Below the pieces are notes generated by a model. The model saw only the letters and a list, made by a program, of their open reading frames with translations. It did not search any database and was not told the origin of the DNA. Source: UBA10133 sp964348455 (GTDB taxonomy: Bacteria; Patescibacteriota; Microgenomatia; UBA1400; MFAQ01). Taken from it: a DNA stretch of 21,017 nucleotides. Positions 1 to 7,158 of this stretch are shown here, one piece after another. The first letter of the stretch is position 1. Each line of letters begins with the position of its first letter. Where the stretch lies: NCBI GenBank assembly GCA_964348455.1, contig CAYGCQ010000021.1, positions 1 to 21,017 on the forward strand, written 5' to 3'. The position numbers and the translations under genes are program-made.

Positions 1-2
1 AC

Positions 3-104
3 ACCCAGGCTGCAGAGAAGTTCACTTACAGGCAAGACTTGTACTACAACGCACCTAAGCCCATGAAGCTATACACGAAGCTATTTAAGCCGTTTATTCC
101 GTAG
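3..104 (+). CDS. C-terminal end of an unidentified protein (cut by window edge)
   Basis: A frame is open from the left edge to a TAG at 102-104, giving about 33 residues that end in LYTKLFKPFIP. The composition (Tyr, Lys, Phe and Pro rich, no low complexity) looks like a real C-terminus. It is followed by a T-run and then the promoter of the next gene. There is too little sequence to name a family, and the start lies outside the window. Confidence 0.45.
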   Translation, partial: TQAAEKFTYRQDLYYNAPKPMKLYTKLFKPFIP

Positions 105-121
105 TTTTTTGTCCCATAGCC

Positions 122-150
122 TTGACTTTTTGAGTCTAATGTTATAAGAT
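122..150 (+). promoter_or_regulatory. Promoter for the 189-1305 gene pair
   Basis: TTGACT at 122-127 (-35), a 17-bp spacer, then TAAGAT at 145-150 (-10; TATAAG two bases earlier is an alternative). The predicted transcript begins near 157 and has a leader of about 30 nt containing an SD, unlike most other promoters here. Confidence 0.5.
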
Positions 151-188
151 ACGACATTGCTCGCAACTTAACATTAGAGGAGGCCACT

Positions 189-719
189 GTGCCAAAGACT
201 AAAAAAATAGAAGAAAATGACCTTCACACGAAGGCTGTGGAAGCCACTCGTGAATCAGGGGGTATTTTGGGAATCATTCAGAGAATATTTACTATTTTCT
301 GTGTGATTTTCACACTCGTAATTATCACTGGGTGGTTGCTTCGGACAAACATGCCAAGGATCAAGGAGTCCTTGAAGCCGGCACCCACCTTAAGCCAACC
401 ATCGGGCTCGAACACAGTTCCCGTTCCGACGGTCGAACTGTACTCACTTCCTGAATCCATTGCTCTCCTGTATGGCTCTCTGGTGGAGCCTGAAAAAGTC
501 AGCCTGAATGGTGACTTATCTGGTGCCCAGAGGTCTTACACCAAAATATGGTGCAAGAATGGGAAGGCGAGTTTTACCATCAAAAGAGGGGAAAAAGTTT
601 ACGTAGTGATGGGCCAGGGCTCGTATGGCCTGGTTAATACACCATCTGAACAAGGTGGTGAAGTAAAACTTACATGCACCCCGTCGGGGCAAACGTATTT
701 TTATTACTCTATCGAGTAA
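189..719 (+). CDS. Membrane-anchored protein of unknown function
   Basis: 176 aa starting at GTG, chosen because GAGGAGG (177-183) lies 5 nt upstream. The N-terminus (about 1-28) is polar. One hydrophobic segment (about 29-50) is followed by a Pro/Ser/Thr-rich linker (about 60-82) and a C-terminal domain of about 95 residues. That domain contains two Cys (in KIWCKNG and KLTCTPS) that could form a disulfide if it is outside the cell. This is the pattern of a single-pass protein with a small extracytoplasmic domain. I do not recognise the family. The next gene begins 46 nt downstream and looks co-transcribed, with a terminator after it. Coding status is well supported by the promoter, SD and composition; function is unknown. 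Confidence 0.8.
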   Translation: MPKTKKIEENDLHTKAVEATRESGGILGIIQRIFTIFCVIFTLVIITGWLLRTNMPRIKESLKPAPTLSQPSGSNTVPVPTVELYSLPESIALLYGSLVEPEKVSLNGDLSGAQRSYTKIWCKNGKASFTIKRGEKVYVVMGQGSYGLVNTPSEQGGEVKLTCTPSGQTYFYYSIE

Positions 720-765
720 TCAAGTCCGGCACTTGAAAATTTAAACCTATACATGGAGGTGATAG

Positions 766-1305
766 TTGACAGAGAAATTTATCTTTAAGGGTCACGGTGT
801 GTTAGCTATGCTAAATAACTTCATTTTAGCTGCTGCCCCCTTATTCTTCGTGATAATGATGGAACGCTTTATAGACGCAGGAGCTCCTTGGACTATACTT
901 GCTCTCTGTGCATTTTTTATTTTGCAGTTTCCGCATCAAAGTTATCTGTTCTTTGAGATCAAGCACCTTCTAAATATAGATGGGATTGCCGACGAGTTGG
1001 ATTTTGCCGGCGTAGCTGTATTCGGGGGGTTAAGCATTTTTGGTCTAACTCTGCAAGTAATAACAATTATCAAAATAATTGCCCTATTAAACTTGACCTC
1101 ACTGGGTTTAATAGTTGTTCTGCCCCTATCGTTTTTAGCCGCTTTAGGAGGATGTCTGGGGCTGACAGATTTACCTTTTCTTCCAGGGTTTTATCCGCCA
1201 CTACTTATCTATCACCTGAAGGTGTTTCTCAACAGCCAAAAGTTATTAGCGGTTTGTTTGGGGACAACCATGCTTTTAACACTTTTATGCATGGTATTTA
1301 TATAG
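766..1305 (+). CDS. Polytopic membrane protein of unknown function
   Basis: 179 aa starting at TTG, with GGAGGT (755-760) 5 nt upstream deciding the start. It has about four or five hydrophobic segments (roughly residues 13-33, 40-58, 80-103, 108-135 and 158-178) with few charges between them and a short loop FEIKHLLNIDG near residue 63. No catalytic motif is visible and I do not recognise the family. It follows the single-pass protein at 189 in the same transcript and is closed by the hairpin at 1323-1349, so the two probably act together at the membrane (inference from context only). Confidence 0.75.
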   Translation: MTEKFIFKGHGVLAMLNNFILAAAPLFFVIMMERFIDAGAPWTILALCAFFILQFPHQSYLFFEIKHLLNIDGIADELDFAGVAVFGGLSIFGLTLQVITIIKIIALLNLTSLGLIVVLPLSFLAALGGCLGLTDLPFLPGFYPPLLIYHLKVFLNSQKLLAVCLGTTMLLTLLCMVFI

Positions 1306-1322
1306 TTTGGCTGCATCCAATT

Positions 1323-1349
1323 TCGCTCTCATTCGAGGGCGATTTTTTT
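1323..1349 (+). terminator. Intrinsic terminator of the 189-1305 operon
   Basis: Stem TCGCTCTC (1323-1330) pairs with GAGGGCGA (1335-1342), with one G-U pair, around an ATTC loop. It is followed directly by seven Ts (1343-1349). Confidence 0.85.
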
Positions 1350-1387
1350 ATGGCTAAAATCTTTATTTATTTTAAATATGATTAGGA

Positions 1388-1393
1388 TATAAT
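1388..1393 (+). promoter_or_regulatory. Perfect -10 box TATAAT ahead of the AAA+ gene
   Basis: TATAAT at 1388-1393 ends 12 nt before the ATG at 1405. The predicted transcript start near 1400 leaves a leader of only about 5 nt with no SD. No convincing -35 is seen in the AT-rich upstream sequence. Confidence 0.5.
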
Positions 1394-1404
1394 CCCCAAT
1401 ATAA

Positions 1405-2514
1405 ATGAAAATTGAAAAAAATTCTTTTGATCGAAGAAAAATTGAAAATAATCCGGATTATTATTCTGTGGAAAGCGGTAATGAAGTTGTTCGGATGGTA
1501 GCGGAAATATTAGAAGAAACGGTTTTTGGCCAACCCGTTGCTTGTGCGGAGGTGGCCCAGCCCATTGCTAGGCAAATCTGCGGACTTGGTGATCCAGGTA
1601 GACCGATTTATGTTGGACTATTTCTTGGAGAATCTGGAGTCGGGAAGACCGAAATGGGAGTAGCTGTTTCTAAGGTATTTGACCCTAAGTCATATCAAGA
1701 GCGTTTAAAGGTAATTGACTGTGACATGTTTCAGCACAGTCATGATATTCAAAGAATATTAGGAGCACCACCTTCATATGTTGGATATGGAGACGAGCCG
1801 CTGATAAGCAAAGATTTTTTGGCAGTACCCAACGTAATAGTTTTTGATGAAATTGAAAAGGCCGATATCTCGCTACACCGACTTCTCTTGAGGATAATGG
1901 ACAAGGCTAGACTTGAAATTAACGAAAACGAAGATGATTTGATGTTTGATGAGGACGAAGAATTTCTTGATCCTGGTTTAGATTTTTCTAGATCGGTAAT
2001 CATTATGACCTCTAATCTTGGATCTGATGAAATAAAAAACATTCGAACCGGCAAAAAGAGTCTGGGGTTTATCACTTCAAAAGATGATGGTGGTCAAAGA
2101 GATATCCAAGTAGCAGGATTAGCTGCAGCTGAAAAATTCTGGAAGCACATGCCGGAGTTTCTCAACCGCATTGACTCTACTGTTGTCTTTAATTCACACA
2201 CACCTGAAGTTATAAATAAGCTATTCGATAAATTTTTGAGTGAATCTTTTGAAAATCAAATCGGTGACGCTACTCACATCATGGTTACTGATCAGCTAAA
2301 AAAATGGGTGCTGGAGCAAACTGATTCCAAGAAAGCCGGCAGAGAACTTAAGAGGCTCATAAGTAGATTGATAATCACACCGGCAGCAGAGGTAAAATTC
2401 AAAATCCCCAAAGGAGTTCCTCTTATTGCCGATATTAGTCAAGATGAACCCAAGAGAGTCATTTTCTGGTTAAGTAAAATCATCACTGATTCTGTTTCCA
2501 GGTCAAGTCATTAG
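1405..2514 (+). CDS. Stand-alone ClpA/ClpB-type AAA+ ATPase (D2 module only)
   Basis: 369 aa resembling the second ATPase module (D2) of ClpB/ClpA. It has Walker A GESGVGKT (75-82), the pore-loop region GAPPSYVGYG (120-129), Walker B VIVFDE (144-149), sensor 1 TSN (202-204), an arginine finger in EFLNRID (R255) and sensor 2 AGRELKR (311-317), then a small C-terminal domain. There is no N-domain, D1 or coiled-coil middle domain; full ClpB is about 860 aa. An acidic insert (about 174-190, ENEDD...DEDEEF) follows Walker B. By family knowledge it should be an ATP-driven hexameric unfoldase, but with one ring it may serve a protease or another partner; none is encoded nearby. There is no SD, and the start lies just behind a TATAAT box. 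All catalytic residues are present, so it is probably active. Confidence 0.88.
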   Translation: MKIEKNSFDRRKIENNPDYYSVESGNEVVRMVAEILEETVFGQPVACAEVAQPIARQICGLGDPGRPIYVGLFLGESGVGKTEMGVAVSKVFDPKSYQERLKVIDCDMFQHSHDIQRILGAPPSYVGYGDEPLISKDFLAVPNVIVFDEIEKADISLHRLLLRIMDKARLEINENEDDLMFDEDEEFLDPGLDFSRSVIIMTSNLGSDEIKNIRTGKKSLGFITSKDDGGQRDIQVAGLAAAEKFWKHMPEFLNRIDSTVVFNSHTPEVINKLFDKFLSESFENQIGDATHIMVTDQLKKWVLEQTDSKKAGRELKRLISRLIITPAAEVKFKIPKGVPLIADISQDEPKRVIFWLSKIITDSVSRSSH

Positions 2515-2531
2515 CTTTTCCATTCTGTCAG

Positions 2532-2560
2532 TTGACCGTTCGGGTAATATTTGGTTTAAT
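2532..2560 (+). promoter_or_regulatory. Candidate promoter upstream of the repeat element and polymerase unit
   Basis: TTGACC (2532-2537), a 17-bp spacer, then TTTAAT (2555-2560). A transcript from about 2567 would carry both repeat hairpins in a leader of about 136 nt before the ATG at 2703. A nearer AT-rich -10 (TATAAA, 2686-2691) could instead give a nearly leaderless message. Confidence 0.35.
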
Positions 2561-2598
2561 GAATTATATTCGGTATTTCTTCGGAGCCGTAAAAAGAC

Positions 2599-2676
2599 TG
2601 TCATTCCCGACCTGATCGGGAATCTATAAAAATAAGTACCAATTTATATAGATTCTGAATCAAGTTCAGAATGACA
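2599..2676. repeat. 78-bp MITE/REP-like element with 30-bp imperfect terminal inverted repeats
   Basis: The left arm (2599-2628) begins TGTCATTC and ends GAATCTATA; the right arm (2647-2676) is its imperfect reverse complement and ends GAATGACA. Each arm is itself a hairpin: ATTCCCGA/TCGGGAAT on the left and ATTCTGAA/TTCAGAAT on the right. An 18-bp AT-rich centre separates them. The right arm recurs exactly (26 bp, inverted) at 18515-18540, and a relative lies at 14197-14223. This fits a non-autonomous mobile or REP-type family. The hairpins may also end transcripts. Confidence 0.75.
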
Positions 2677-2702
2677 CTAAAAATATATAAAAAAATAATA
2701 TT

Positions 2703-2963
2703 ATGATCCAAAAAATATCAGCTCCTGTTTCAGTTCAGACAGTTTTTGATCATCGCAAAAGAACTATTTCACCGCGACAGATTTTTTGGGACGGGAAAAT
2801 TTTTCGGATAGCTCAGGTTGGTCTTCATCATACCTTTCGAGAAGGTAGAACTCTTTTTCATATTTTTTCAGTTACAGCACAAGGTCTTTCTTTTCGTCTC
2901 AGACTAGATACCGAATCACTATTTTGGACTTTGGAAGAAATCTCAGATGGGCTTGTTAATTAG
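2703..2963 (+). CDS. DUF6504-like small protein upstream of Y-family polymerase
   Basis: 86 aa. The core (about 25-80) has the pattern of alternating beta strands with aromatic and Arg residues (QIFWDGKIFRI, FSVTAQGLSFRLRLD, LFWTLEEI). It resembles the small DUF6504 proteins encoded beside ImuB/DinB-type polymerases in other bacteria; that match is from memory and not certain. It overlaps the polymerase start by 17 nt (ATG at 2947, stop at 2961-2963), so the two are probably translated together and an accessory role in translesion synthesis is likely. There is no SD, and the start follows AT-rich sequence after the 78-bp repeat. Confidence 0.65.
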   Translation: MIQKISAPVSVQTVFDHRKRTISPRQIFWDGKIFRIAQVGLHHTFREGRTLFHIFSVTAQGLSFRLRLDTESLFWTLEEISDGLVN

Positions 2964-4194
2964 ACCTGTTCGTCTTGGTGGTCTAGACTTTAATTCTTCT
3001 CCATCTACTGTTATGCACATCGACCTCAATTCTTGCTTTGCCACCATAGAACAGCAAGCCAACCTTCTCTTGCGAGACAAACCTATTGCCGTCGCTGCTT
3101 ACGATACACCAAACGGTTGCATCGTGGCTCCTTCGGTACAAGCAAAAAAGTTTGGTATCAAAGTTGGGATGCAAGTCAAAGAAGGTCGACTCCTTTGTCC
3201 CGACTTAATTGTTCTTACCCCTGATCCGGATAAGTATAGAGCCGTTCACTCTTCTTTGAAAAAAATTCTTTCAACCTACACACCCATCGTAGTACCTAAG
3301 TCCATCGACGAATTTGTTTTGGATTTTGCCGGAACACCGGCTTTCAACAGAGGCCTGTCTCTCATTGGTCTTGAGATTAAAGATCGAATCAAAAAAGAAG
3401 TAGGGGACTATCTCACCGTCTCTGTAGGTTTGGGCCCCAATCGATTCTTGGCCAAGACTGCCAGCAATCTACACAAACCGGATGGACTGGACGAAATAAA
3501 TAAAGATAATTTTTTAAAAATATACGAAGGCCTTACTCTTACGGACTTAAATGGTATTGCTCGACAAAACGCTATTCGTCTAAACACTGTCGGTATTTAT
3601 ACTGTTTTGGATTTTTATAACGCCGATCTTCGCACACTCCGATCTGCTTTTCGCTCTATCTCCGATTATTACTGGTTTGTTCGTCTCAGAGGTTGGGAGG
3701 TGGATGATGTTGACTGGGGTGTCAAGAGCTATGGTCATTCTTACTCTCTTCCCAAATTTTTGACCAAGCCAGAAGATCTTGCTCCCATTCTTTCCAAATT
3801 AGTAGAGAAGGTTGGTTTTCGGATGCGTAGTTCAAATCATCAAGCCAAGGGAATTCATTTGGGTTTGCTTTTTAGAGATCACGAGCACTGGCACCAAGGT
3901 GTTACCCTGGACCAGCCGGTTTGCCTGAGTCAGGATATTTATCGAATAGCTTACCGACTGCTTTCGCACTCTCCATACCGCTTACCTGTACGCAATTTAG
4001 CAGTTTCTTGTTTTAATCTTTCGGAAAGAAACATTTTGCAACTTGGACTTTTTGAAGACAGATTAAAGAAGGAAAACTTGGTAAACGCCATCGATGACAT
4101 TAATGACCGTTGGGGCAACTTTGTCATTACTCCGGCCATCATGGCCAATACAAGTGGTGCTGTCCAAGACCGAATCAGTTTTGGTCAGAGCTAA
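2947..4194 (+). CDS. Y-family translesion DNA polymerase (DinB/UmuC type)
   Basis: 415 aa. The palm motif HIDLNSCF (24-31) gives metal ligand D26 and presumed steric gate F31. SIDE (119-122) supplies the second catalytic pair D121/E122. SVGLGPNRFLAKTASN (159-174) is the conserved finger/palm motif. A helix-hairpin-helix thumb and a little-finger domain follow. QLGLF (365-369) matches the sliding-clamp binding motif, and the tail DRISFGQS is typical of UmuC-like members. By family knowledge it copies damaged DNA with low fidelity. About 22 residues precede the usual Met (M23); the ATG at 2947 is kept because it overlaps the upstream gene, but M23 (3013) is a possible start. No RecA/LexA-type SOS gene is adjacent. 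Confidence 0.93.
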   Translation: MGLLIRPVRLGGLDFNSSPSTVMHIDLNSCFATIEQQANLLLRDKPIAVAAYDTPNGCIVAPSVQAKKFGIKVGMQVKEGRLLCPDLIVLTPDPDKYRAVHSSLKKILSTYTPIVVPKSIDEFVLDFAGTPAFNRGLSLIGLEIKDRIKKEVGDYLTVSVGLGPNRFLAKTASNLHKPDGLDEINKDNFLKIYEGLTLTDLNGIARQNAIRLNTVGIYTVLDFYNADLRTLRSAFRSISDYYWFVRLRGWEVDDVDWGVKSYGHSYSLPKFLTKPEDLAPILSKLVEKVGFRMRSSNHQAKGIHLGLLFRDHEHWHQGVTLDQPVCLSQDIYRIAYRLLSHSPYRLPVRNLAVSCFNLSERNILQLGLFEDRLKKENLVNAIDDINDRWGNFVITPAIMANTSGAVQDRISFGQS

Positions 4195-4201
4195 TTCCCG
4201 A

Positions 4202-4236
4202 TTTTTCATAATATCCTTAAGTGAGATTATGAAAAA
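4202..4236 (+). terminator. Long AT-rich inverted repeat after the polymerase gene
   Basis: TTTTTCATAAT (4202-4212) and ATTATGAAAAA (4226-4236) are perfect 11-bp complements around a 13-nt loop, starting 7 nt after the polymerase stop. It is U-rich on the left arm and A-rich on the right, without a following T-run on the plus strand, so it may be a weak or bidirectional terminator or part of a repeat. Confidence 0.4.
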
Positions 4237-4240
4237 TAAA

Positions 4241-4323
4241 AAAGGAATTTGCGAGGAATGCCGGAGCCAAACCCGTAACGGACTTTGGCGAGGCCGGGGT
4301 GAGGGTAAAGACAGCAGTCTTTA
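4241..4323. repeat. GC-rich hairpin cluster between polymerase and ABC genes
   Basis: This stretch is clearly more GC-rich than its surroundings. GCCAAA (4265-4270) pairs with TTTGGC (4284-4289) and encloses CCG-TAA-CGG; CCGG flanks both sides. A second hairpin is TAAAGAC (4306-4312) with GTCTTTA (4317-4323). A 31-codon frame from an ATG at 4229 runs through it, but the residues follow the palindromes and no SD is seen, so I treat it as structured or repeat DNA and not a gene. Confidence 0.45.
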
Positions 4324-4352
4324 ATCCCGAACACAAATTTATCAAATTACTG

Positions 4353-4358
4353 TAAACT
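4353..4358 (+). promoter_or_regulatory. -10-like TAAACT before the ABC transporter operon
   Basis: TAAACT ends 10 nt before the ATG at 4368, predicting a leader of about 3 nt and no SD. No good -35 is visible. The same hexamer precedes four other genes in the window at similar distance. Confidence 0.4.
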
Positions 4359-4367
4359 AAAATTACG

Positions 4368-5072
4368 ATGTCGGAAATATTACAGATAACTTCAGTTACA
4401 AAAAGGTTTGGAAATCTACTGGCTGTTAGCGATGTCTCATTAAGTATAAAGCCGGGAAAGATTTATGCCCTGATAGGACCAAATGGGTCGGGGAAAACGA
4501 CTCTGGTAAACTGCATTGTAGGTTTGCTTCGTCAGGATATTGGAGAGATAAAAATCAAAGGAGTGAGTGTTTTGGAAAAGCCGGTAGTTGCTAAACATCT
4601 CTTCTCGTATATCTCAGACAACCCCGCAATTTATCCATATCTCTCAGGAGAAGAGTTTATCAGACTAAGCGCCAAGCTCCATGGCTTAAGTGACACTGAG
4701 GTTGAGTCAAAACTGTCCGAGTTAAGAGATATTTTCCCAATCGCTGATATCCTAGAAACTCGCACAGAAAGCTATTCTCGGGGGAATATAGAGAAAACTG
4801 CATTCCTTTCGACACTCATTAGTCACCCAAAACTTCTAGTCATAGATGAACCCATCGTAGGCTTAGACACCGCCTCTATCGATATTTTTGGTAAAACACT
4901 TCGTCGTTTTGTAAAGACGGAATCATCGGTTTTTCTTTCCACTCACACCTTGAGCTTTGTGGAGAAATATGCAGATGTCGTTGGGATTATTAGATCCGGA
5001 AAGTTGATAAAAGAGTTACCTGTTCATTCGAAAACAAATCTGGAAGAAATATACCTTAAAAATACTTTATAA
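4368..5072 (+). CDS. ABC transporter ATP-binding subunit
   Basis: 234 aa, the usual size for a stand-alone ABC ATPase. Walker A is GPNGSGKT (37-44), Walker B is LLVIDE (156-161) and the switch His lies in STHT (H193). The signature is degenerate, YSRGN (136-140) in place of LSGGQ, and the Q-loop region reads YISDNP. This ABC-2-type subfamily works with a separate membrane permease, here the next gene starting 2 nt after the stop. It energises export of an unknown substrate from the inner face of the membrane. The start has no SD and follows a TAAACT box. The fold assignment is certain, the substrate unknown. Confidence 0.93.
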   Translation: MSEILQITSVTKRFGNLLAVSDVSLSIKPGKIYALIGPNGSGKTTLVNCIVGLLRQDIGEIKIKGVSVLEKPVVAKHLFSYISDNPAIYPYLSGEEFIRLSAKLHGLSDTEVESKLSELRDIFPIADILETRTESYSRGNIEKTAFLSTLISHPKLLVIDEPIVGLDTASIDIFGKTLRRFVKTESSVFLSTHTLSFVEKYADVVGIIRSGKLIKELPVHSKTNLEEIYLKNTL

Positions 5073-5074
5073 AT

Positions 5075-6655
5075 ATGTCGGCATTTTCAGTACTTCTAAA
5101 ACTAGACTACTTGGCTTTTCGAGATTGGTTTGGAAAACAAACACTTTCTAAAATAATCGTTTCATTAGCCTACTTACTTATTCTCGTTGCGGTTACCGGC
5201 GGGGTTTATTTTTGGTCGAATGCTTTCTTCAAATATGTTATTTCCTATGAATCATTTGGGCTGCTTACCTCCACTTATATTTTAAGAGGGGCCTTCGCTC
5301 TGCTTCTCTGGATTGGAATTCTCAGTTCTATGATTTCAACTCTTACTTTCCTTCTATCATCAAACCGAGATACCGACTTGATGGTTACTTATCCGATTTC
5401 CTCGCTAACCCTTTCTCTTCACGCCGGATTCAAATCAACCCTTATAAATCTGTCACTATTAACAATCTCAGTATTTCCATTGATACTTGCCTTCAGCCAT
5501 CAACTTTCAGGATCCATTGCAACTTTGCTAATCATGGTTTTGTTTACACAGTCCTTGGGTCAGTCACTGGGGTATTTTTTATCCCTGGTTATTCACGGAA
5601 AATATGGTCGACTAATCGGCTTATCCATTGGAGCTCTGCTCCTGGGTTTTACTATAGTTATCCTGAGAACAATTTTTCCACCGGAATTAAAAATGCTGAA
5701 TGATCTTCCTTCCGAAAGCTTTACGGCCTTTTTTAACGAACTGCCGCTGATTAAAAATTTCTGGATCGGAAACTCACTCCTTAGTCTACTATCCGGACAG
5801 CTTTTTGCTTCAGCTCCACTTGTTATTTTTACCGTCGGACTAATCATCTTTTCCATTATTACTCAGGCTACTTTGTTTATTCCTTGCTGGCAGGCACAGA
5901 AGGATTATTCGTCTAGCCACGTCAAGCCTGCTCCAAGTCTAGGAAAGATAAAAAACCTAAGTTTGATAACAAAAGATCTGCTCTCGATAGTAAGGAACTC
6001 CAAGAACCTGAGCTATCTCCTTTTCCTTATCTCTATGATCATTGCCTTTTTTGGTCTTTTTGGTCAAGGTTATTTGGCTCGTAGTGTTCCCGACAGATTC
6101 CGCTTCGACTCACTAGTCTTTTCTTTTGTTTGGCTAATATTCTTTACCGGAACGTACCTGATTCGGTTAACTTATCCCTTAGGGGTAAATGAGGGTCGAA
6201 GTCGCTGGTGGTTTTTTACTCTTCCGATAACTACTTCCCGAGCACTAGCTTCGAAAGTTGCTGTTTCCATAACCATCTCTACACCCCTAATATTTCTGGC
6301 GTTTATAGAGTGGCACACTCTGCCCTTCGCTGTCTCGCCTGGCTTCTTTGATATCTTTAGTTTTTTGGCCATTGTACTTCTAGCTGTGACACTTCCTTTG
6401 TTTGGGTTCTTGAATCCGGACTACAATCTTGCCTACCAGCCTGAAAGAGCCAGCACTAGCCTTTCGGGACTAGTGTCTATAGTCTTTGTCTCCATCGTCG
6501 GAGCATTAGGAGCCTATTTAATCACAGCGTCACTTAAGCAGCTTCTAGGGCCTGGAGTGGCTATCAATGGGTTCTTCGTTTTCTGCCTAATTACCTCCAT
6601 AGGAGCATGGTCGCTGGCTCATAGATACTTGTCAAGTTTTAGCTTTGAACTTTAG
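5075..6655 (+). CDS. ABC transporter permease, ABC-2-like
   Basis: 526 aa, very hydrophobic, with about 11-12 predicted membrane segments (first near residues 25-47, last near 475-515) and a soluble stretch around 280-300. It begins 2 nt after the ATPase stop and so forms an operon with it. The polar loop LLSSNRDTDLMVTYPISS (about 92-110) resembles the coupling region of permeases whose partner ATPases carry bacitracin/lantibiotic-export-type sequences (inference). No extracellular MacB-like domain is seen. It is the membrane half of the exporter. Its last 4 nt overlap the tail of the convergent cupin gene. No substrate can be named. Confidence 0.85.
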   Translation: MSAFSVLLKLDYLAFRDWFGKQTLSKIIVSLAYLLILVAVTGGVYFWSNAFFKYVISYESFGLLTSTYILRGAFALLLWIGILSSMISTLTFLLSSNRDTDLMVTYPISSLTLSLHAGFKSTLINLSLLTISVFPLILAFSHQLSGSIATLLIMVLFTQSLGQSLGYFLSLVIHGKYGRLIGLSIGALLLGFTIVILRTIFPPELKMLNDLPSESFTAFFNELPLIKNFWIGNSLLSLLSGQLFASAPLVIFTVGLIIFSIITQATLFIPCWQAQKDYSSSHVKPAPSLGKIKNLSLITKDLLSIVRNSKNLSYLLFLISMIIAFFGLFGQGYLARSVPDRFRFDSLVFSFVWLIFFTGTYLIRLTYPLGVNEGRSRWWFFTLPITTSRALASKVAVSITISTPLIFLAFIEWHTLPFAVSPGFFDIFSFLAIVLLAVTLPLFGFLNPDYNLAYQPERASTSLSGLVSIVFVSIVGALGAYLITASLKQLLGPGVAINGFFVFCLITSIGAWSLAHRYLSSFSFEL

Positions 6656-7041
6656 TGCTTTTCGTATAGTGACTCCCCGGCTTCAGCTTCTGCTTTGGTT
6701 GCGTGGACTGTTCCGTCCGGGTGGTTTGCGGGAGAATAGACTGTGTATAGCTTTAGTGATTCGGTAGTAGAGGTATTGATAATGTTGTGATTCGTACCTG
6801 CAGGCACAATTACGACATCTCCATCCTTAAAGTTAATCTCTTCACCATCCAAAATAGATTTACCCTCACCTGCCTCAAATCGAAACAACTGATCTACGTC
6901 GTGATGAACTTCCATTCCAATCTCTTCTCCTGGCAAAAGACTCATGAGAACCAGTTGAGAGTGGGGAGCTGTGTAGAGAACCTTCCTATAATTAGTATTC
7001 GAGAGAGTCTCATTTTCTATGTTTGTATGAAATCCTACCAT
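6652..7041 (-). CDS. Small cupin-domain protein
   Basis: 129 aa, one beta-barrel. Cupin motif 1 is GMEVHHDVDQLFRFEAGEG (42-60) with metal-ligand candidates H46, H47 and Q51 or E56; motif 2 is GDVVIVPAGTNHNIIN (74-89) with H85. The C-terminal YSPANHPDGTVH is typical of mannose-6-phosphate-isomerase-like single-domain cupins. It probably binds a divalent metal, and the reaction is unknown. It is convergent with the ABC permease (4-nt tail overlap) and divergent from the VanW gene. No SD precedes the ATG; a weak -10-like TAGCAT (7055-7050) ends 9 nt upstream. Confidence 0.87.
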   Translation of the reverse strand: MVGFHTNIENETLSNTNYRKVLYTAPHSQLVLMSLLPGEEIGMEVHHDVDQLFRFEAGEGKSILDGEEINFKDGDVVIVPAGTNHNIINTSTTESLKLYTVYSPANHPDGTVHATKAEAEAGESLYEKH

Positions 7042-7094
7042 ATTCTTTTATGCTAATAATAGCCATCTTACAATATATTTCGTCTGCTTGCACC

Positions 7095-7113
7095 TAGGCA
7101 CCATTTGTGCCTA
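7095..7113. repeat. Perfect palindrome between cupin and VanW genes
   Basis: TAGGCAC (7095-7101) and GTGCCTA (7107-7113) flank a CATTT loop. It lies upstream of both divergent genes, so it could be an operator; a T-run 11 nt downstream (7125-7130) is too far for a standard terminator. Confidence 0.5.
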
Positions 7114-7129
7114 TATTGGCCATATTTTT

Positions 7130-7158
7130 TAGGTCTATTCAGCTTGACAAAAGACCTA
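7130..7158. promoter_or_regulatory. Inverted repeat straddling the VanW-gene -35 box (possible operator)
   Basis: TAGGTCT (7130-7136) and AGACCTA (7152-7158) are exact complements that bracket the -35 TTGACA (7144-7149). This placement suits a repressor site. No regulator gene is adjacent. Confidence 0.4.

Noticed and set aside
1152..1385. 77-codon plus-strand frame overlapping the end of the membrane protein
   Set aside because: It overlaps a better-supported gene, crosses the terminator and has no start signal.
4229..4324. 31-codon frame (starting MKNKKGICEEC) after the polymerase gene
   Set aside because: It runs through nested palindromes, has no SD, and the residues simply reflect the hairpin bases.
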